NCBI RefSeq assembly: GCF_000024425.1
Contig: NC_013946.1
Coordinates: 1,922,001 to 1,986,000 of the forward strand
Origin: Meiothermus ruber DSM 1279
GTDB taxonomy: Bacteria; Deinococcota; Deinococci; Deinococcales; Thermaceae
Length of the DNA: 64,000 bases
Direction of reading: 5' to 3'
Position numbers and translations under genes: made by a program. Positions 20,347 to 28,865 of this stretch are shown here, in pieces; the stretch's first letter is position 1; every line of letters starts with the position of its first letter. Under the pieces are notes generated by a model. It was not told the origin of the DNA. It saw only the letters and a program-made list of their open reading frames with translations, and ran no database searches.

Positions 20347-21321
20347 CTAGCGGAAAGATACGTGCCATCCCGTAAACCTACGCTCGAGCCACGCCACCAG
20401 GCCATACCAGGCGATGCCAATCACCGAGGCCACAATGATGGCCGACCAGACGATGTCGAAGCCAAAACGCCCGGCCTCGATCTGGATGCGAAAGCCCAGC
20501 CCCTGGCCGTTGGCCCCAAAGAACTCGCCCACGATGGCCCCGATCATGGCCAGGGTCGTACCCAGCTTGAGGGCGTTGAAGATGAAGGGCAGGGCGTTGG
20601 GCAGGCGCAGCCAGCGGTACTGCTGCACTTCCCCGGCGGCGTACGAGCGCATCAGGTCGAGTGAGAGCGGGCTGACCTCGGTCAGACCCCGGAAAGTGTT
20701 CACCACCATGGGAAAAAACACCGTAATAGCCACGATAACCGCCTTGGAGGGCCAGTCAATCCCGATCATCTTGACCAGCACCGGGGCCAGGGCCACTATC
20801 GGGATGCTGCTAAAAAGCGCAGCGTACGGCAGAAGTCCCCGCTCCAAAAACACATACCGGCTTACCAGCAAGGCCGTAACCAGACCCAGGCTACAGCCGA
20901 CCAGATAGCCCACCAGGGCCTCCAGCACCACGGTTTGAAACGCGTCCTGCAAAAGCACATCCCGCACCTCCAGCAAGGTGGAGAGCACCCGGCTGGGTGT
21001 AGGAATCAGGCCGGGGGGCACCTGGTAGGCCCGCAGCAGGGCCTCGGCGGTCACCACCAGGGCCAGCAGGGTGAGGGCCGCGGGGGTGAAGCCGATGACC
21101 GGGTTGGGGGTGTCCACAAACTGCCGGGCCACCCTGGCAATACCCCACACCACCCCCAAAAAGCCGAGGACAATCAGCAGCTTTTGGGAGCCGGAGGCCG
21201 GTTCGGTCTGGTGCCACCAGGCCACGATAAACCACAGCAATAGCCCAAACCCCAGCCCCAGCAAAAGCCACCCCAGCCAGTAGCCGCCCAAGACTGCCCG
21301 GTATGCTGGGGCCATGTTCAA
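20347..21321 (-). CDS. ABC transporter permease (SsuC/TauC type)
   Basis: 324-residue permease with a BPD_transp_1 domain. The EAA loop region reads DLMRSYAAGEVQQYRWLRLP near residue 220, and helices fill the rest. About 100 extra N-terminal residues add two or three predicted helices. A TTG at 21321 has GGAGG 7 bases upstream and overlaps the preceding stop; the ATG at 21315 is the alternative. It pairs with the other permease as the membrane channel of the putative pyrimidine importer. Confidence 0.88.
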   Translation of the reverse strand: MNMAPAYRAVLGGYWLGWLLLGLGFGLLLWFIVAWWHQTEPASGSQKLLIVLGFLGVVWGIARVARQFVDTPNPVIGFTPAALTLLALVVTAEALLRAYQVPPGLIPTPSRVLSTLLEVRDVLLQDAFQTVVLEALVGYLVGCSLGLVTALLVSRYVFLERGLLPYAALFSSIPIVALAPVLVKMIGIDWPSKAVIVAITVFFPMVVNTFRGLTEVSPLSLDLMRSYAAGEVQQYRWLRLPNALPFIFNALKLGTTLAMIGAIVGEFFGANGQGLGFRIQIEAGRFGFDIVWSAIIVASVIGIAWYGLVAWLERRFTGWHVSFR

Positions 21322-22241
21322 CCCACCCCCTCCCGCCCAGGCAGCCGGGCCTGTTTGGCGTTAGCGGATACCGCTGTGCCTCCAGCGGGGCGCCGCCAGG
21401 GCGTAAGCAGGCGCTCGAGCCAGTTCACCAGGGCCACCAGCAAGATTCCCAGCACCGCCGAGGAGAGCATGATCACCCACATCGCCACCACATCCGAGGC
21501 CCTCGAGTTCTCCGCTAGCATCTTGCCGATGCCCTGAAAGCTGATGGTGGAGATCTCGGCCACAATGGCCCCAATCAGGGCCGCCGTCATGGCGACCTTG
21601 AAGGCCGTAAACAGATAGGGCACCGAGGCCGGGAAGCGCAGCTTAAGGTAGGTCTGCCAGTGGCTGGCGTTGTAGGTTTTCATCAGGTCAAGGGCCATGG
21701 GGTCGGGGCTTTTGAGACCCTTGGCCACCCCGATGGTGATGGGGAAAAAGGCGATATAGGCTGCGATGATGGCCTTGGGCAGCCAGCCCTGCACCCCATA
21801 CTGCCCCAGCAGCACCACCAGCATGGGCGCAATGGCGATAATGGGGACGGTCTGGGAGGCCACAATCCAGGGCAGCAAAGCCCGTTCAAAGGCCCTCGAG
21901 GCCACCATCCCTATCGCAAAAAAGAAGCCCACCACCGCCGCCAGCAGCAAACCCACCACCGTCTCGAAGGCCGTCACGGCGGCGTTGACGGGAATGGCGT
22001 TGGGTGAGTTGAGGGGAAACATCAGGTTGCCAAAGCCGTTCCAGAGCTGCTGGGGTGAGGGCAGCACCGGGCTCCTGAGCTGGGTTGCACACTCGAAAGC
22101 AGTCTGGCAGGGCAGGGCCGCGCCCGTATCCAAGGCCCGCTGCGCTACCGGGATGTTGGCTAGGTACATTAGCGGCCAGTACAGCGCCAGCACCACCAGG
22201 GCCACCACCAGCATGGGTACCAGGTTGGGCGAGGTTCGCAT
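21318..22241 (-). CDS. ABC transporter permease (SsuC/TauC type)
   Basis: 307-residue permease, second channel subunit of the importer. An EAA-like loop, DLMKTYNASHWQTYLKLRFP near residue 198, and the following hydrophobic helices define the family. A soluble stretch with two cysteines (LPCQTAFECATQL) lies between the first helix and the core, presumably extracytoplasmic. The ATG at 22241 overlaps the ATPase stop (TGATG); its stop overlaps the next permease. Confidence 0.88.
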   Translation of the reverse strand: MRTSPNLVPMLVVALVVLALYWPLMYLANIPVAQRALDTGAALPCQTAFECATQLRSPVLPSPQQLWNGFGNLMFPLNSPNAIPVNAAVTAFETVVGLLLAAVVGFFFAIGMVASRAFERALLPWIVASQTVPIIAIAPMLVVLLGQYGVQGWLPKAIIAAYIAFFPITIGVAKGLKSPDPMALDLMKTYNASHWQTYLKLRFPASVPYLFTAFKVAMTAALIGAIVAEISTISFQGIGKMLAENSRASDVVAMWVIMLSSAVLGILLVALVNWLERLLTPWRRPAGGTAVSANAKQARLPGREGVG

Positions 22242-23065
22242 CACTCGGTCACCTCGTAGCTGTGGCCTTTGCGCAAAGCCTCACGCACCAGGGTGGCCAG
22301 CTCGAAAAAGCGCGTGGTCTCGCGGGTCTCGAAGGTGCGGGGCTGGGGCAGGTCTACCGGTATGACCGTCTCGATCTTGCCGGGGCGCGGGGTCATCACC
22401 ACGATCCGGGTGGAGAGGAAGACCGCCTCGGGGATGGAGTGGGTCACAAAGATGATGGTCTTACCGGTCTCGCGCCACAGGCGCAAAAGCTCCAGGTTCA
22501 GGTTCTCGCGGGTAATCTCGTCCAGGGCGCCAAAGGGCTCATCCATGAACAAAAGCTGCGGGTCGAAAGCCAGGGCCCGGGCGATGGAGACCCGCTGCTG
22601 CATCCCGCCCGAAAGCTGCCAGGGGTAGTGCCTGGCGAACTTCTCCAGCCCCACCAAAGCCAGCATCCGCTCGGCCCTGGCCCTGCGCTCCTGCACGGGA
22701 AAGTTCATCACCTCCAAGGGCAGCATTACGTTCGAGAGCACATTGCGCCACTCCATCAGGGTGGGGGCCTGGAACACATAGCCGTAGGCCCGGGCCTTGC
22801 GGGCCTGCTCGGGGCTTTTACCCCCGATGCGGATGGTGCCCGAAGAGGGCTGGATCAGGTCGGCCAGCAGGCGCAGCAGGGTGGTTTTACCGCAACCCGA
22901 GGGCCCAATCAGGCTGATGAACTCCCCCTGGGCGATCTCGAGGTTGGCATCCTTCAGGGCCACGGTTCCGTTTGGAAACACCATCGAGACACCCTGCACC
23001 GACACGATGGCCTCTGCCTTAGAACCTTTGGCGGATGACTCTGGAGAGGTATTGGCTTGCATCAT
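22241..23065 (-). CDS. ABC transporter ATP-binding protein (SsuB/TauB type)
   Basis: 274-residue nucleotide-binding subunit. It has Walker A GPSGCGKTT near residue 53, Q-loop FQAPTLMEWRN near 93, signature LSGGMQQR near 145, Walker B LLFMDEPFGALD near 165 and switch FVTHSIPEA near 205. It energises the two permeases encoded just downstream. It starts 8 bases after the lysE-like gene; two adjacent ATG codons are possible starts. Confidence 0.93.
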   Translation of the reverse strand: MMQANTSPESSAKGSKAEAIVSVQGVSMVFPNGTVALKDANLEIAQGEFISLIGPSGCGKTTLLRLLADLIQPSSGTIRIGGKSPEQARKARAYGYVFQAPTLMEWRNVLSNVMLPLEVMNFPVQERRARAERMLALVGLEKFARHYPWQLSGGMQQRVSIARALAFDPQLLFMDEPFGALDEITRENLNLELLRLWRETGKTIIFVTHSIPEAVFLSTRIVVMTPRPGKIETVIPVDLPQPRTFETRETTRFFELATLVREALRKGHSYEVTE

Positions 23066-23073
23066 GGTCTTCC

Positions 23074-23718
23074 CTATTTATGCCGGCTGCCGGTCAGGGC
23101 TGCGGTCAGGCCCAGCCCAATGTAGATGCCCCCAGTGATCCAACGCTGGCCCTGGGCAAAGCGCACTTCCCTGGTTTTTTGACGCAGCCATGCCCCTAAC
23201 GAACTCGACAGAAAGGCATACGTACCATCGCTAAAGGTAGCCAGGGCTATGAAAACCAGGCCGAGCAGCAAAAATTGCAGCCAGGCCGCCCCCCGCGCCG
23301 GGTCGACAAACTGGGGCAGGAAGGCAAAAAAGAACAGTGCGGTTTTGGGGTTCAGGGCGTTGACCACCAACCCTTGCAGGAAAATTTGCCCTAGAGGCTG
23401 GCGTGCTGCTACCGCAAGCTCGAGGGGCTCTCTAGCCAGCCAGGTTCGCAGGCCCAGGTAGACCAGATAGGCCGCTCCTGCATACTTAACCAGGTTGAAA
23501 GCCAGGGCGCTCGAGAGCAGGATGGCCGAAAGACCCAGGCTAGCCATCAGCACATGCACCAGGCCCCCGCACTGGATACCCAGCACGCTGGCCACACCCG
23601 CCGCGCGCCCTTGCGAAGCGCTGCGGGTAACGATGTAAAGCACCGCCGGGCCTGGAATCAGAAGCAGGGCCAGGCTGGCCAGGGCAAACACCAGCAATTG
23701 GTCGGGGGGTATCAGCAT
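23074..23718 (-). CDS. LysE/RhtB-family amino-acid exporter
   Basis: 214-residue, six-helix exporter. The family signatures LLLIPGPAVLYIVTRSASQG near residue 18 and NPKTALFFFAFLPQFV near 125 are present. I choose the ATG at 23718, which has GAGGG about 8 bases upstream. Its place between the dihydropyrimidinase and the importer genes suggests export of a surplus amino acid from the pathway, perhaps beta-alanine or beta-aminoisobutyrate; this is inference only. Confidence 0.9.
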   Translation of the reverse strand: MLIPPDQLLVFALASLALLLIPGPAVLYIVTRSASQGRAAGVASVLGIQCGGLVHVLMASLGLSAILLSSALAFNLVKYAGAAYLVYLGLRTWLAREPLELAVAARQPLGQIFLQGLVVNALNPKTALFFFAFLPQFVDPARGAAWLQFLLLGLVFIALATFSDGTYAFLSSSLGAWLRQKTREVRFAQGQRWITGGIYIGLGLTAALTGSRHK

Positions 23719-23776
23719 CGCATCACCCTCTTGGGAGGGGATTGTACCCGGTTTTGCATAAACATGCATCCACCTC

Positions 23777-23929
23777 TTATCCCCGCTTGAAGCCTCTTCG
23801 GGCCAGCAGCAACAGGAGCCCGCCGACCACCGCAAAAAGCGCCCAGGCCGAACTACCTCCCAGCACCAGCACCACCGCGATCCACAGGCAGATCCCCCCC
23901 AGCAAATTCAAGACCCATCTCGGCTTCAT
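23777..23929 (-). CDS. 50-residue two-helix membrane protein
   Basis: Short frame whose ATG immediately follows the TAG stop of the dihydropyrimidinase gene. The protein starts MKPRWVLNLL, has two hydrophobic segments (about residues 6-23 and 28-43) separated by GGSSAW, and ends with the basic ARRGFKRG. Charge distribution predicts both ends in the cytoplasm. No Shine-Dalgarno is visible, so translation would depend on coupling to hydA. I recognise no family. Its fixed position within the operon and clean membrane pattern argue that it is real. Confidence 0.65.
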   Translation of the reverse strand: MKPRWVLNLLGGICLWIAVVLVLGGSSAWALFAVVGGLLLLLARRGFKRG

Positions 23930-25309
23930 CTAGAAGTACATGGGCTCGCGCCGCAGGAGCTTACCGCGCCCCTTCTCCCCTACAAACTGCCCGTCCCGCA
24001 CCGCCACCTTGCCCCGCACCGTCACCACGCTGGGCCGGCCGTCAATCTCAAAGCCCTCGAAGCCGTTGTAGTCGTTGTTGACGTGCTGGGTCTTGACCGA
24101 GATGGTGCCCCGGTACTGGGGGTCGTAGACCACCAGGTCGGCGTCACTGCCCACCGCGATGGTGCCCTTGCGCGGGAACAACCCAAACAGCTTGGCAGCC
24201 TTGGTGCTAGCCGCGTCCACAAAGCGGTGAATGTCGAGGTGGCCACGGCTCACCCCGTAGGTGTAGAGCAGGTTCACCCGGTCTTCGATGGCCGGGATGC
24301 CGTTGGGAATGGCGGTAAAGGCATCCTTGCCCAGCAGCTTCTGCTCGGTGTCGAAGGGGCAGTGATCGGTGCCCACCGTATCAATGAAGCCCTGGGCCAG
24401 CGCATCCCACAGGACTTTGTGGTTGCGCTTGTCGCGCAAGGGGGGCGACATGATGTACTTCATGGCCTCCACCCCACCCCGCTCGGCGTAGGTTTTATCC
24501 AGCAGGAAATGAGGTATGACCGATTCGATATAGATGGGCACGCCCCTCGATTTAGCGGCCATGGCCGCATCCAGGGCCGGTTTGCAGGAGAGGTGCACCA
24601 CGTAGCCGGTGGCCCCGGTGTTCTCGAGGAAGGTCGCAAACCGCGCGGTACCCTCGGCCTCCACCGACTCAGGCCGGCTGGGCTCGTGCCACTCCGGGCC
24701 GGTTTTCCCCTCCGACAGCAGTTTTTGCTGCAACTGCCCCACCAGCTCGGCGTTCTCGCAGTGGGCGGTCACAATCACCCCCAGCTCCTTGGCCAGGCGC
24801 AGGGTCTGGTACATCTCTCCGTCATCCACGCCAAAGAAGTTTTTGTAGGAGAGGAAAATTTTGAAGGAGCTAATGCCATCGGCCACAATTTCCCGCAGCT
24901 GCCCCTCGGTTTTTTCGTCGAACTTGGAGACCGCCATGTGGAAGGTGTAGTCGCAGTAGCTGTTGCCCTCGGCCTTGCTCTTCCAGAGCTGGTAGCCCTC
25001 CAAAGTATCGTCGTTGCGGCTGGGGCAGCACATCTCGATGTAGGTGGTGGTGCCCCCCATCAGGGCCGCCTTGGAGCCGGTCTCGTGGGTGTCCTTGGCA
25101 AAGGTCGCCATGAAGGGCAGGTAGATGTGCACGTGGGGGTCTATGAAGCCGGGGAACACATACTTGCCGGTGGCGTCTATCACCTCGGTGCCGGGCGGGG
25201 CCTCGAGGTTCTGCCCGATGCGGGTGATGGTCTCGCCCTCGGCGTAGATGTCGGCCTTGTACCGGCTGTCCGCGGTTATGATCTCGCCGTTTTTTATGAG
25301 CAGTCCCAT
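23930..25309 (-). CDS. hydA: Dihydropyrimidinase / D-hydantoinase
   Basis: Cyclic amidohydrolase of 459 residues that opens dihydrouracil or dihydrothymine to the N-carbamoyl-beta-amino acid. Metal ligands are His59 and His61 in DPHVHI, the carbamylated Lys150 in SSFKIFLSYK, His183, His239 and Asp315 in GTDHCPFD; Tyr155 is the expected substrate-contacting tyrosine. All the key residues fit the dihydropyrimidinase branch rather than allantoinase. It lies 136 bases after preA; that gap has AT-rich -10-like stretches and a 7-bp stem but no gene. Confidence 0.95.
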   Translation of the reverse strand: MGLLIKNGEIITADSRYKADIYAEGETITRIGQNLEAPPGTEVIDATGKYVFPGFIDPHVHIYLPFMATFAKDTHETGSKAALMGGTTTYIEMCCPSRNDDTLEGYQLWKSKAEGNSYCDYTFHMAVSKFDEKTEGQLREIVADGISSFKIFLSYKNFFGVDDGEMYQTLRLAKELGVIVTAHCENAELVGQLQQKLLSEGKTGPEWHEPSRPESVEAEGTARFATFLENTGATGYVVHLSCKPALDAAMAAKSRGVPIYIESVIPHFLLDKTYAERGGVEAMKYIMSPPLRDKRNHKVLWDALAQGFIDTVGTDHCPFDTEQKLLGKDAFTAIPNGIPAIEDRVNLLYTYGVSRGHLDIHRFVDAASTKAAKLFGLFPRKGTIAVGSDADLVVYDPQYRGTISVKTQHVNNDYNGFEGFEIDGRPSVVTVRGKVAVRDGQFVGEKGRGKLLRREPMYF

Positions 25310-25445
25310 GGTATAGAGTCCCCCTTTTTACGTCTGGCTATTCCATTATGGGTATCTGAGCCTCGAGAGAGCAAAACAAGCCAAATTTGCTCGCTCCAAA
25401 CGCTTCGCTTTACTCAAACCCGTGGGTTGTTAGGCTGCCCCCTGT

Positions 25446-26831
25446 TTAGTGGATCTCAATCCCCACCTCTTCCCGGTACCGCTGCATGGCCTCCCAGTCG
25501 GTGCCCACCTCGGGGCGAACCCTGGTCAGCTCGTCCCAGGTGATGGGGGGCCGGCCCGAGGGCAGCTCGACCATCTCGATGCAGCCATCCACCGGGCAGA
25601 CGTTGTGGCACAGCCGGCAACCCACGCAGTCATCCTCACGCACCACAGGTTGCGGGCGGGTGCTCACCGCCTGGTGCTTCCCGTTGGAACGCGGGTCGTA
25701 GCGGTAGGGTTCGACGCGGTTGCCCGCGGCGTCTACCAGGTCAATGCACTGGTGGGCGGTGTCGTTGCAGGCCACATAGCAAAGGTTGCAACGGATGCAC
25801 TTGTCCGGGTTGATGCGGGCCACCGCCCGGAAGGAGAGGTCGAAGTCCTTGAAGTCGGAGATGCGGGGTAGGCTCTTGCCCACCACATCGGCGATGGTCT
25901 TGAAGCCTTTGGCGTCCATCCAGGCATTAAGGCCGTCGATGAGGTCTTCGATGATCCGGTAACCGTAGTGCATGACGGCGGTGCAAACCTGCAAACTGGT
26001 TGCGCCCAGCAATAAAAACTCCGCCGCGTCCCGCCAGGTGGAGATGCCGCCCATGCCGCTGATGGGCACCCCGGACTGCTTCACCACCGGGTCCACACCC
26101 AGCGAAGACAGCAGGTTAAGGGCGATGGGCTTGACCGCCGGCCCGGCATAGCCCCCGTGCCCACCTTTACCGCCGATGTTGGGGGTGATTTCCAAGGTAT
26201 CCAGATCCACCCCAATGATGGAGTTGATGGTGTTGATGAGGCTCAGGGCGTTGGCCCCGGCCGCCAGGGCCGCCCGCGCCGGGGGCACCACCGAGGCCAC
26301 GTTGGGTGTGAGCTTCACGATAACCGGTATTTTGGCTACATCCATCACCCACTGGGTGATCTGCTGGCAGTACTCGGGCACCTGCCCCACCGCACTGCCC
26401 ATCCCCCGCTCGCTCATACCGTGAGGGCAGCCATAGTTGAGTTCGATGCCGTCGGCCCCGGTATCCTCGATTTTGAGGATGATGTCCCGCCAGGCCTCCG
26501 GCGTAGACTCCACCATGGCCGAGACGATTACCGCCCGGTCGGGCCAGTGGCGCTTGACATCGCGAATCTCCCGCAGGTTGACCTCCAGGGGCCGGTCGGA
26601 GATCAGCTCCACGTTGTTGATGGCGAGCATCTTCTGGCCCCCATAGTGCCAGGCCCCGTAGCGGTTAGACACGTTCAGCACCGGTGCGCCGATGGTTTTC
26701 CAGACCGCACCACCCCAGCCGTACTCAAAAGCCCGGTGGATCTGGGCCCCCGAGTTGGTGGGGGGCGCCGAGGCCAGCCAGAAGGGGTTGGGCGATTTGA
26801 TGCCTGCGAAGTTAATGCTCAAGTCCGCCAT
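25446..26831 (-). CDS. preA: NAD-dependent dihydropyrimidine dehydrogenase subunit PreA
   Basis: 461-residue catalytic subunit that reduces uracil and thymine to the dihydro form. The FMN barrel shows SAPPTNSG near residue 21 and the active-site Cys in ELNYGCPHGMSERGMG near 155. Two C-terminal [4Fe-4S] clusters are formed by CIRCNLCYVAC and CVGCRLCHNVCPVDGC. It is longer than E. coli PreA (about 411) mainly in the ferredoxin part. It follows preT by 17 bases and precedes dihydropyrimidinase, so the degradative direction is likely here. Confidence 0.95.
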   Translation of the reverse strand: MADLSINFAGIKSPNPFWLASAPPTNSGAQIHRAFEYGWGGAVWKTIGAPVLNVSNRYGAWHYGGQKMLAINNVELISDRPLEVNLREIRDVKRHWPDRAVIVSAMVESTPEAWRDIILKIEDTGADGIELNYGCPHGMSERGMGSAVGQVPEYCQQITQWVMDVAKIPVIVKLTPNVASVVPPARAALAAGANALSLINTINSIIGVDLDTLEITPNIGGKGGHGGYAGPAVKPIALNLLSSLGVDPVVKQSGVPISGMGGISTWRDAAEFLLLGATSLQVCTAVMHYGYRIIEDLIDGLNAWMDAKGFKTIADVVGKSLPRISDFKDFDLSFRAVARINPDKCIRCNLCYVACNDTAHQCIDLVDAAGNRVEPYRYDPRSNGKHQAVSTRPQPVVREDDCVGCRLCHNVCPVDGCIEMVELPSGRPPITWDELTRVRPEVGTDWEAMQRYREEVGIEIH

Positions 26832-26848
26832 CTGCTTCTCCTTTCAGC

Positions 26849-28171
26849 TCAGTCGGCGGCAGCCTCGAGGCTGCCAGCAAGCCGCCGATGAATAGCAAAA
26901 GCCGCCAGCTTGCCATCCTGCACGGCCATTACCGTCGAGGCCGAGCCCTGCGCCCGGATGCAGTCGCCGCCCGCATACACCCCCGGCAGGCTGGTCTCGA
27001 ACTCGTGGTTGACTTTGATAAAACCTTTTTCGGTCTCGAGGCCCAGTAGCTTCGCCACAGCCGGCTTCTCCTGCCCGATGGCCTTGACCACCTGGTCGCA
27101 GGGCAGCACAAACTCCGAGCCCGGCACCGGCTCCGGTGCCGGCCGCCCGCTGGCGTCCGGCGCTCCAAGCCGCATCCGCACACACTTCAGGCCCGTAACC
27201 CGGCCCCCCTCGCTCATCACCTCAACCGGCTGGGTGAGGAAGCGAAACTCGATGCCTTCTTTTTTAGCAAACTCGTACTCGTGGGGGTAGGCCGTCATCT
27301 CTTTCTCGCTGCGGCGGTAGACCATGGTGACCCGTTCGGCCCCCAGTCGCTTGGCGATGGTGGCACAGTCCACCGCGGTGTTGCCCGCACCAATTACCAC
27401 CACCTCCCGGCCCACCTGCAGAGCAGACGGGTTCATTTTGGAGGTCTCAATATAGCTGAGGCCATCCACAATCAGCTCCTCGCCCGGTATGCCCAGTTGA
27501 GGCACCGAGCCCAGCCCCACACTCAGGAAGACCGCGTCGTAGGTGTTGCGCACCTCCTCCCAGCTCAAGTTCCGCCCCAGCTCCATCTGGGTTTTGATCT
27601 CGACCCCCAGCCGCTTGATCATCTCGGCCTCGGCCAGGGCCACCTCCACCGGCTCGCGCAGCACGATGATGCCGTAGGTGGATAGGCCGTTGGGTAGCGC
27701 CCGCTTCTCGAACACCGTTACGCTGTGGCCCAGCTTGGCCAGCTCACCCGCGCAGGTAAGACCCGCCGGCCCGGCCCCAATCACCGCCACTTTTTTGCCG
27801 GTGGGCGCCCCAGGCTTGAAGACATCAATCCCCCGCTCATAGACGTAGTCGGTGGCGTAGCGTTGAAGCCGGCCAATCATGATGGGCCTGTGCTCAGCCC
27901 CCAGCACACAAGCCCCTTCGCATAGCTCCTCCACCGGACAGACCCGGGCACAGCTAGCCCCCATCAGGTTGGCTTCCAGGATGGTGCGGGCCGAGCCCAC
28001 CAGGTTTCCGGTTGCGATTTTTTTGATGAATTTGGGGATATCGATATGGGTTGGGCAGGCCTGGGTACAGGGTGCATCAAAGCAGTAAAGGCATCGGTTG
28101 GCTTCTACCATCGCCTCGTGATCGGTGAGGGGCGGATGGTACTCGCTCAGAACTTCCTCGGGTTTGATCAT
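26849..28171 (-). CDS. preT: NAD-dependent dihydropyrimidine dehydrogenase subunit PreT
   Basis: FAD/NAD subunit partner of PreA, 440 residues. The N-terminal domain holds two [4Fe-4S] clusters (CLYCFDAPCTQACP and CARVCPVEELCEGAC), followed by the FAD motif VIGAGPAGLTCAGELAKLG near 128 and the NAD motif VIGAGNTAVDCATIAKRLG near 257. I prefer the ATG at 28171, 9 bases after GGAGG, over the in-frame GTG at 28177. It is the first gene of the pyrimidine operon, with a leader of about 120 bases. Confidence 0.94.
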   Translation of the reverse strand: MIKPEEVLSEYHPPLTDHEAMVEANRCLYCFDAPCTQACPTHIDIPKFIKKIATGNLVGSARTILEANLMGASCARVCPVEELCEGACVLGAEHRPIMIGRLQRYATDYVYERGIDVFKPGAPTGKKVAVIGAGPAGLTCAGELAKLGHSVTVFEKRALPNGLSTYGIIVLREPVEVALAEAEMIKRLGVEIKTQMELGRNLSWEEVRNTYDAVFLSVGLGSVPQLGIPGEELIVDGLSYIETSKMNPSALQVGREVVVIGAGNTAVDCATIAKRLGAERVTMVYRRSEKEMTAYPHEYEFAKKEGIEFRFLTQPVEVMSEGGRVTGLKCVRMRLGAPDASGRPAPEPVPGSEFVLPCDQVVKAIGQEKPAVAKLLGLETEKGFIKVNHEFETSLPGVYAGGDCIRAQGSASTVMAVQDGKLAAFAIHRRLAGSLEAAAD

Positions 28172-28212
28172 CTGCACCTGCCTCCTTTGCCCTTGCGGCG
28201 TTAAAAAGCCAA

Positions 28213-28247
28213 GAACCTTCTCGGTGAAATGTTCACTAAGAAGGTTC
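28213..28247 (-). promoter_or_regulatory. 35-base nested palindrome in the preT leader
   Basis: Outer arms GAACCTTCT and AGAAGGTTC (9 bp, perfect) enclose an inner dyad GTGAA-ATG-TTCAC (5 bp) with the same centre; only a 2-base step between the two does not pair. It lies about 42-76 bases upstream of the preT start and downstream of the promoter. No T run follows, so an operator or an RNA stem is more likely than a terminator. A binding site for the operon's PucR protein is one possibility. Confidence 0.65.
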
Positions 28248-28266
28248 GAGCCCTCGCGGGAGCCGA

Positions 28267-28326
28267 TTTAACCTGGAGCCTGGATTGTTAAACGCGAATA
28301 TACGAGCTAGCCCAGCGCGTTGTCAA
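28267..28326 (-). promoter_or_regulatory. Promoter of the pyrimidine operon with a start-site dyad
   Basis: On the minus strand a perfect -35 TTGACA (28321-28326) and a -10 TATATT (28297-28302) are separated by 18 bases, predicting a transcript start near 28290. A dyad TTTAAC-N14-GTTAAA (28267-28292) covers the first transcribed bases, a good place for a repressor. This is the strongest promoter match in the region and points at preT. Confidence 0.75.
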
Positions 28327-28420
28327 GCGTATCAACCTTGTGGTGGATGGGATTTTGAGCTGGGAATAAGCCCAACCCCCCGATTGTGTTTTCAGTTAAT
28401 CCAAGCTCCGATTTTATGTA

Positions 28421-28449
28421 TTGACTTAAATAGCGATATGCTATATACA
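28421..28449 (+). promoter_or_regulatory. Promoter of the 40-residue membrane protein gene (leaderless)
   Basis: TTGACT (28421-28426), 17-base spacer, TATACA (28444-28449), then 6 bases to the ATG at 28456. The predicted start of transcription therefore falls on or next to the start codon, and there is no Shine-Dalgarno. Confidence 0.7.
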
Positions 28450-28455
28450 TATTCC

Positions 28456-28578
28456 ATGTCCATAAAGCGAACTTCCCATAAAAAAGGCCTGGCCAAGGAA
28501 CTGCTGCTGGACATTGCCACCGGGGTTGTTGCAGCCCTGCTGCTGGTGTGGTTCGTTCGCCTGGCACCCGCCTTTTGA
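28456..28578 (+). CDS. Small single-helix membrane protein (40 residues)
   Basis: MSIKRTSHKKG start with several lysines, a short linker LAKELLLDIAT and one hydrophobic helix GVVAALLLVWFV, ending RLAPAF. The positive N-terminus predicts that it stays in the cytoplasm. I select the ATG at 28456 because a well-formed promoter ends 6 bases before it; longer readings of the frame lie upstream of that promoter and look non-coding. No family recognised. The gene is divergent from preT. Confidence 0.6.
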   Translation: MSIKRTSHKKGLAKELLLDIATGVVAALLLVWFVRLAPAF

Positions 28579-28607
28579 GGCCCACCGGTCGGCTTTAGAA
28601 TTGCAGC

Positions 28608-28823
28608 ATGTACGAGACGCTCGAGGGCCCGGTCTTGCAGGTTCAGACCATCAGCATCCATGGGGCTGTGTTCTATGAAGTGGTTTTGCAAACCCCCCAC
28701 GCCCCGCGTCGCCTGCGCTTTCAGGACACTTTTTTACACCCGGGCCCAATCGCTGGAGAGCACCTGCGCATTGAGCTCATTTTAGGCAACGTGCACGATG
28801 TGCAGCGCATTGCAGCCCCGTAA
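28608..28823 (+). CDS. Conserved-looking hypothetical protein (71 residues)
   Basis: Soluble 71-residue protein beginning MYETLEGPVLQVQ with alternating hydrophobic residues that suggest a small beta-barrel, for example TISIHGAVFYEVVLQ and LRIELILGNVHDVQRI. I do not recognise a family. A TAGAAT (28596-28601) lies 6 bases before the ATG and no Shine-Dalgarno is present, so it also looks leaderless. It is 30 bases after the preceding small gene on the same strand. Confidence 0.6.
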   Translation: MYETLEGPVLQVQTISIHGAVFYEVVLQTPHAPRRLRFQDTFLHPGPIAGEHLRIELILGNVHDVQRIAAP

Positions 28824-28865
28824 AGCCTTGTGTAAGGGCTTGCTTTTGGGCGGAGGCAGGCCAAA

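Noticed and set aside
28285-28455. Longer N-terminal version of the 40-residue membrane protein
   Set aside because: The extension lies upstream of and across a good promoter and has no protein-like composition.
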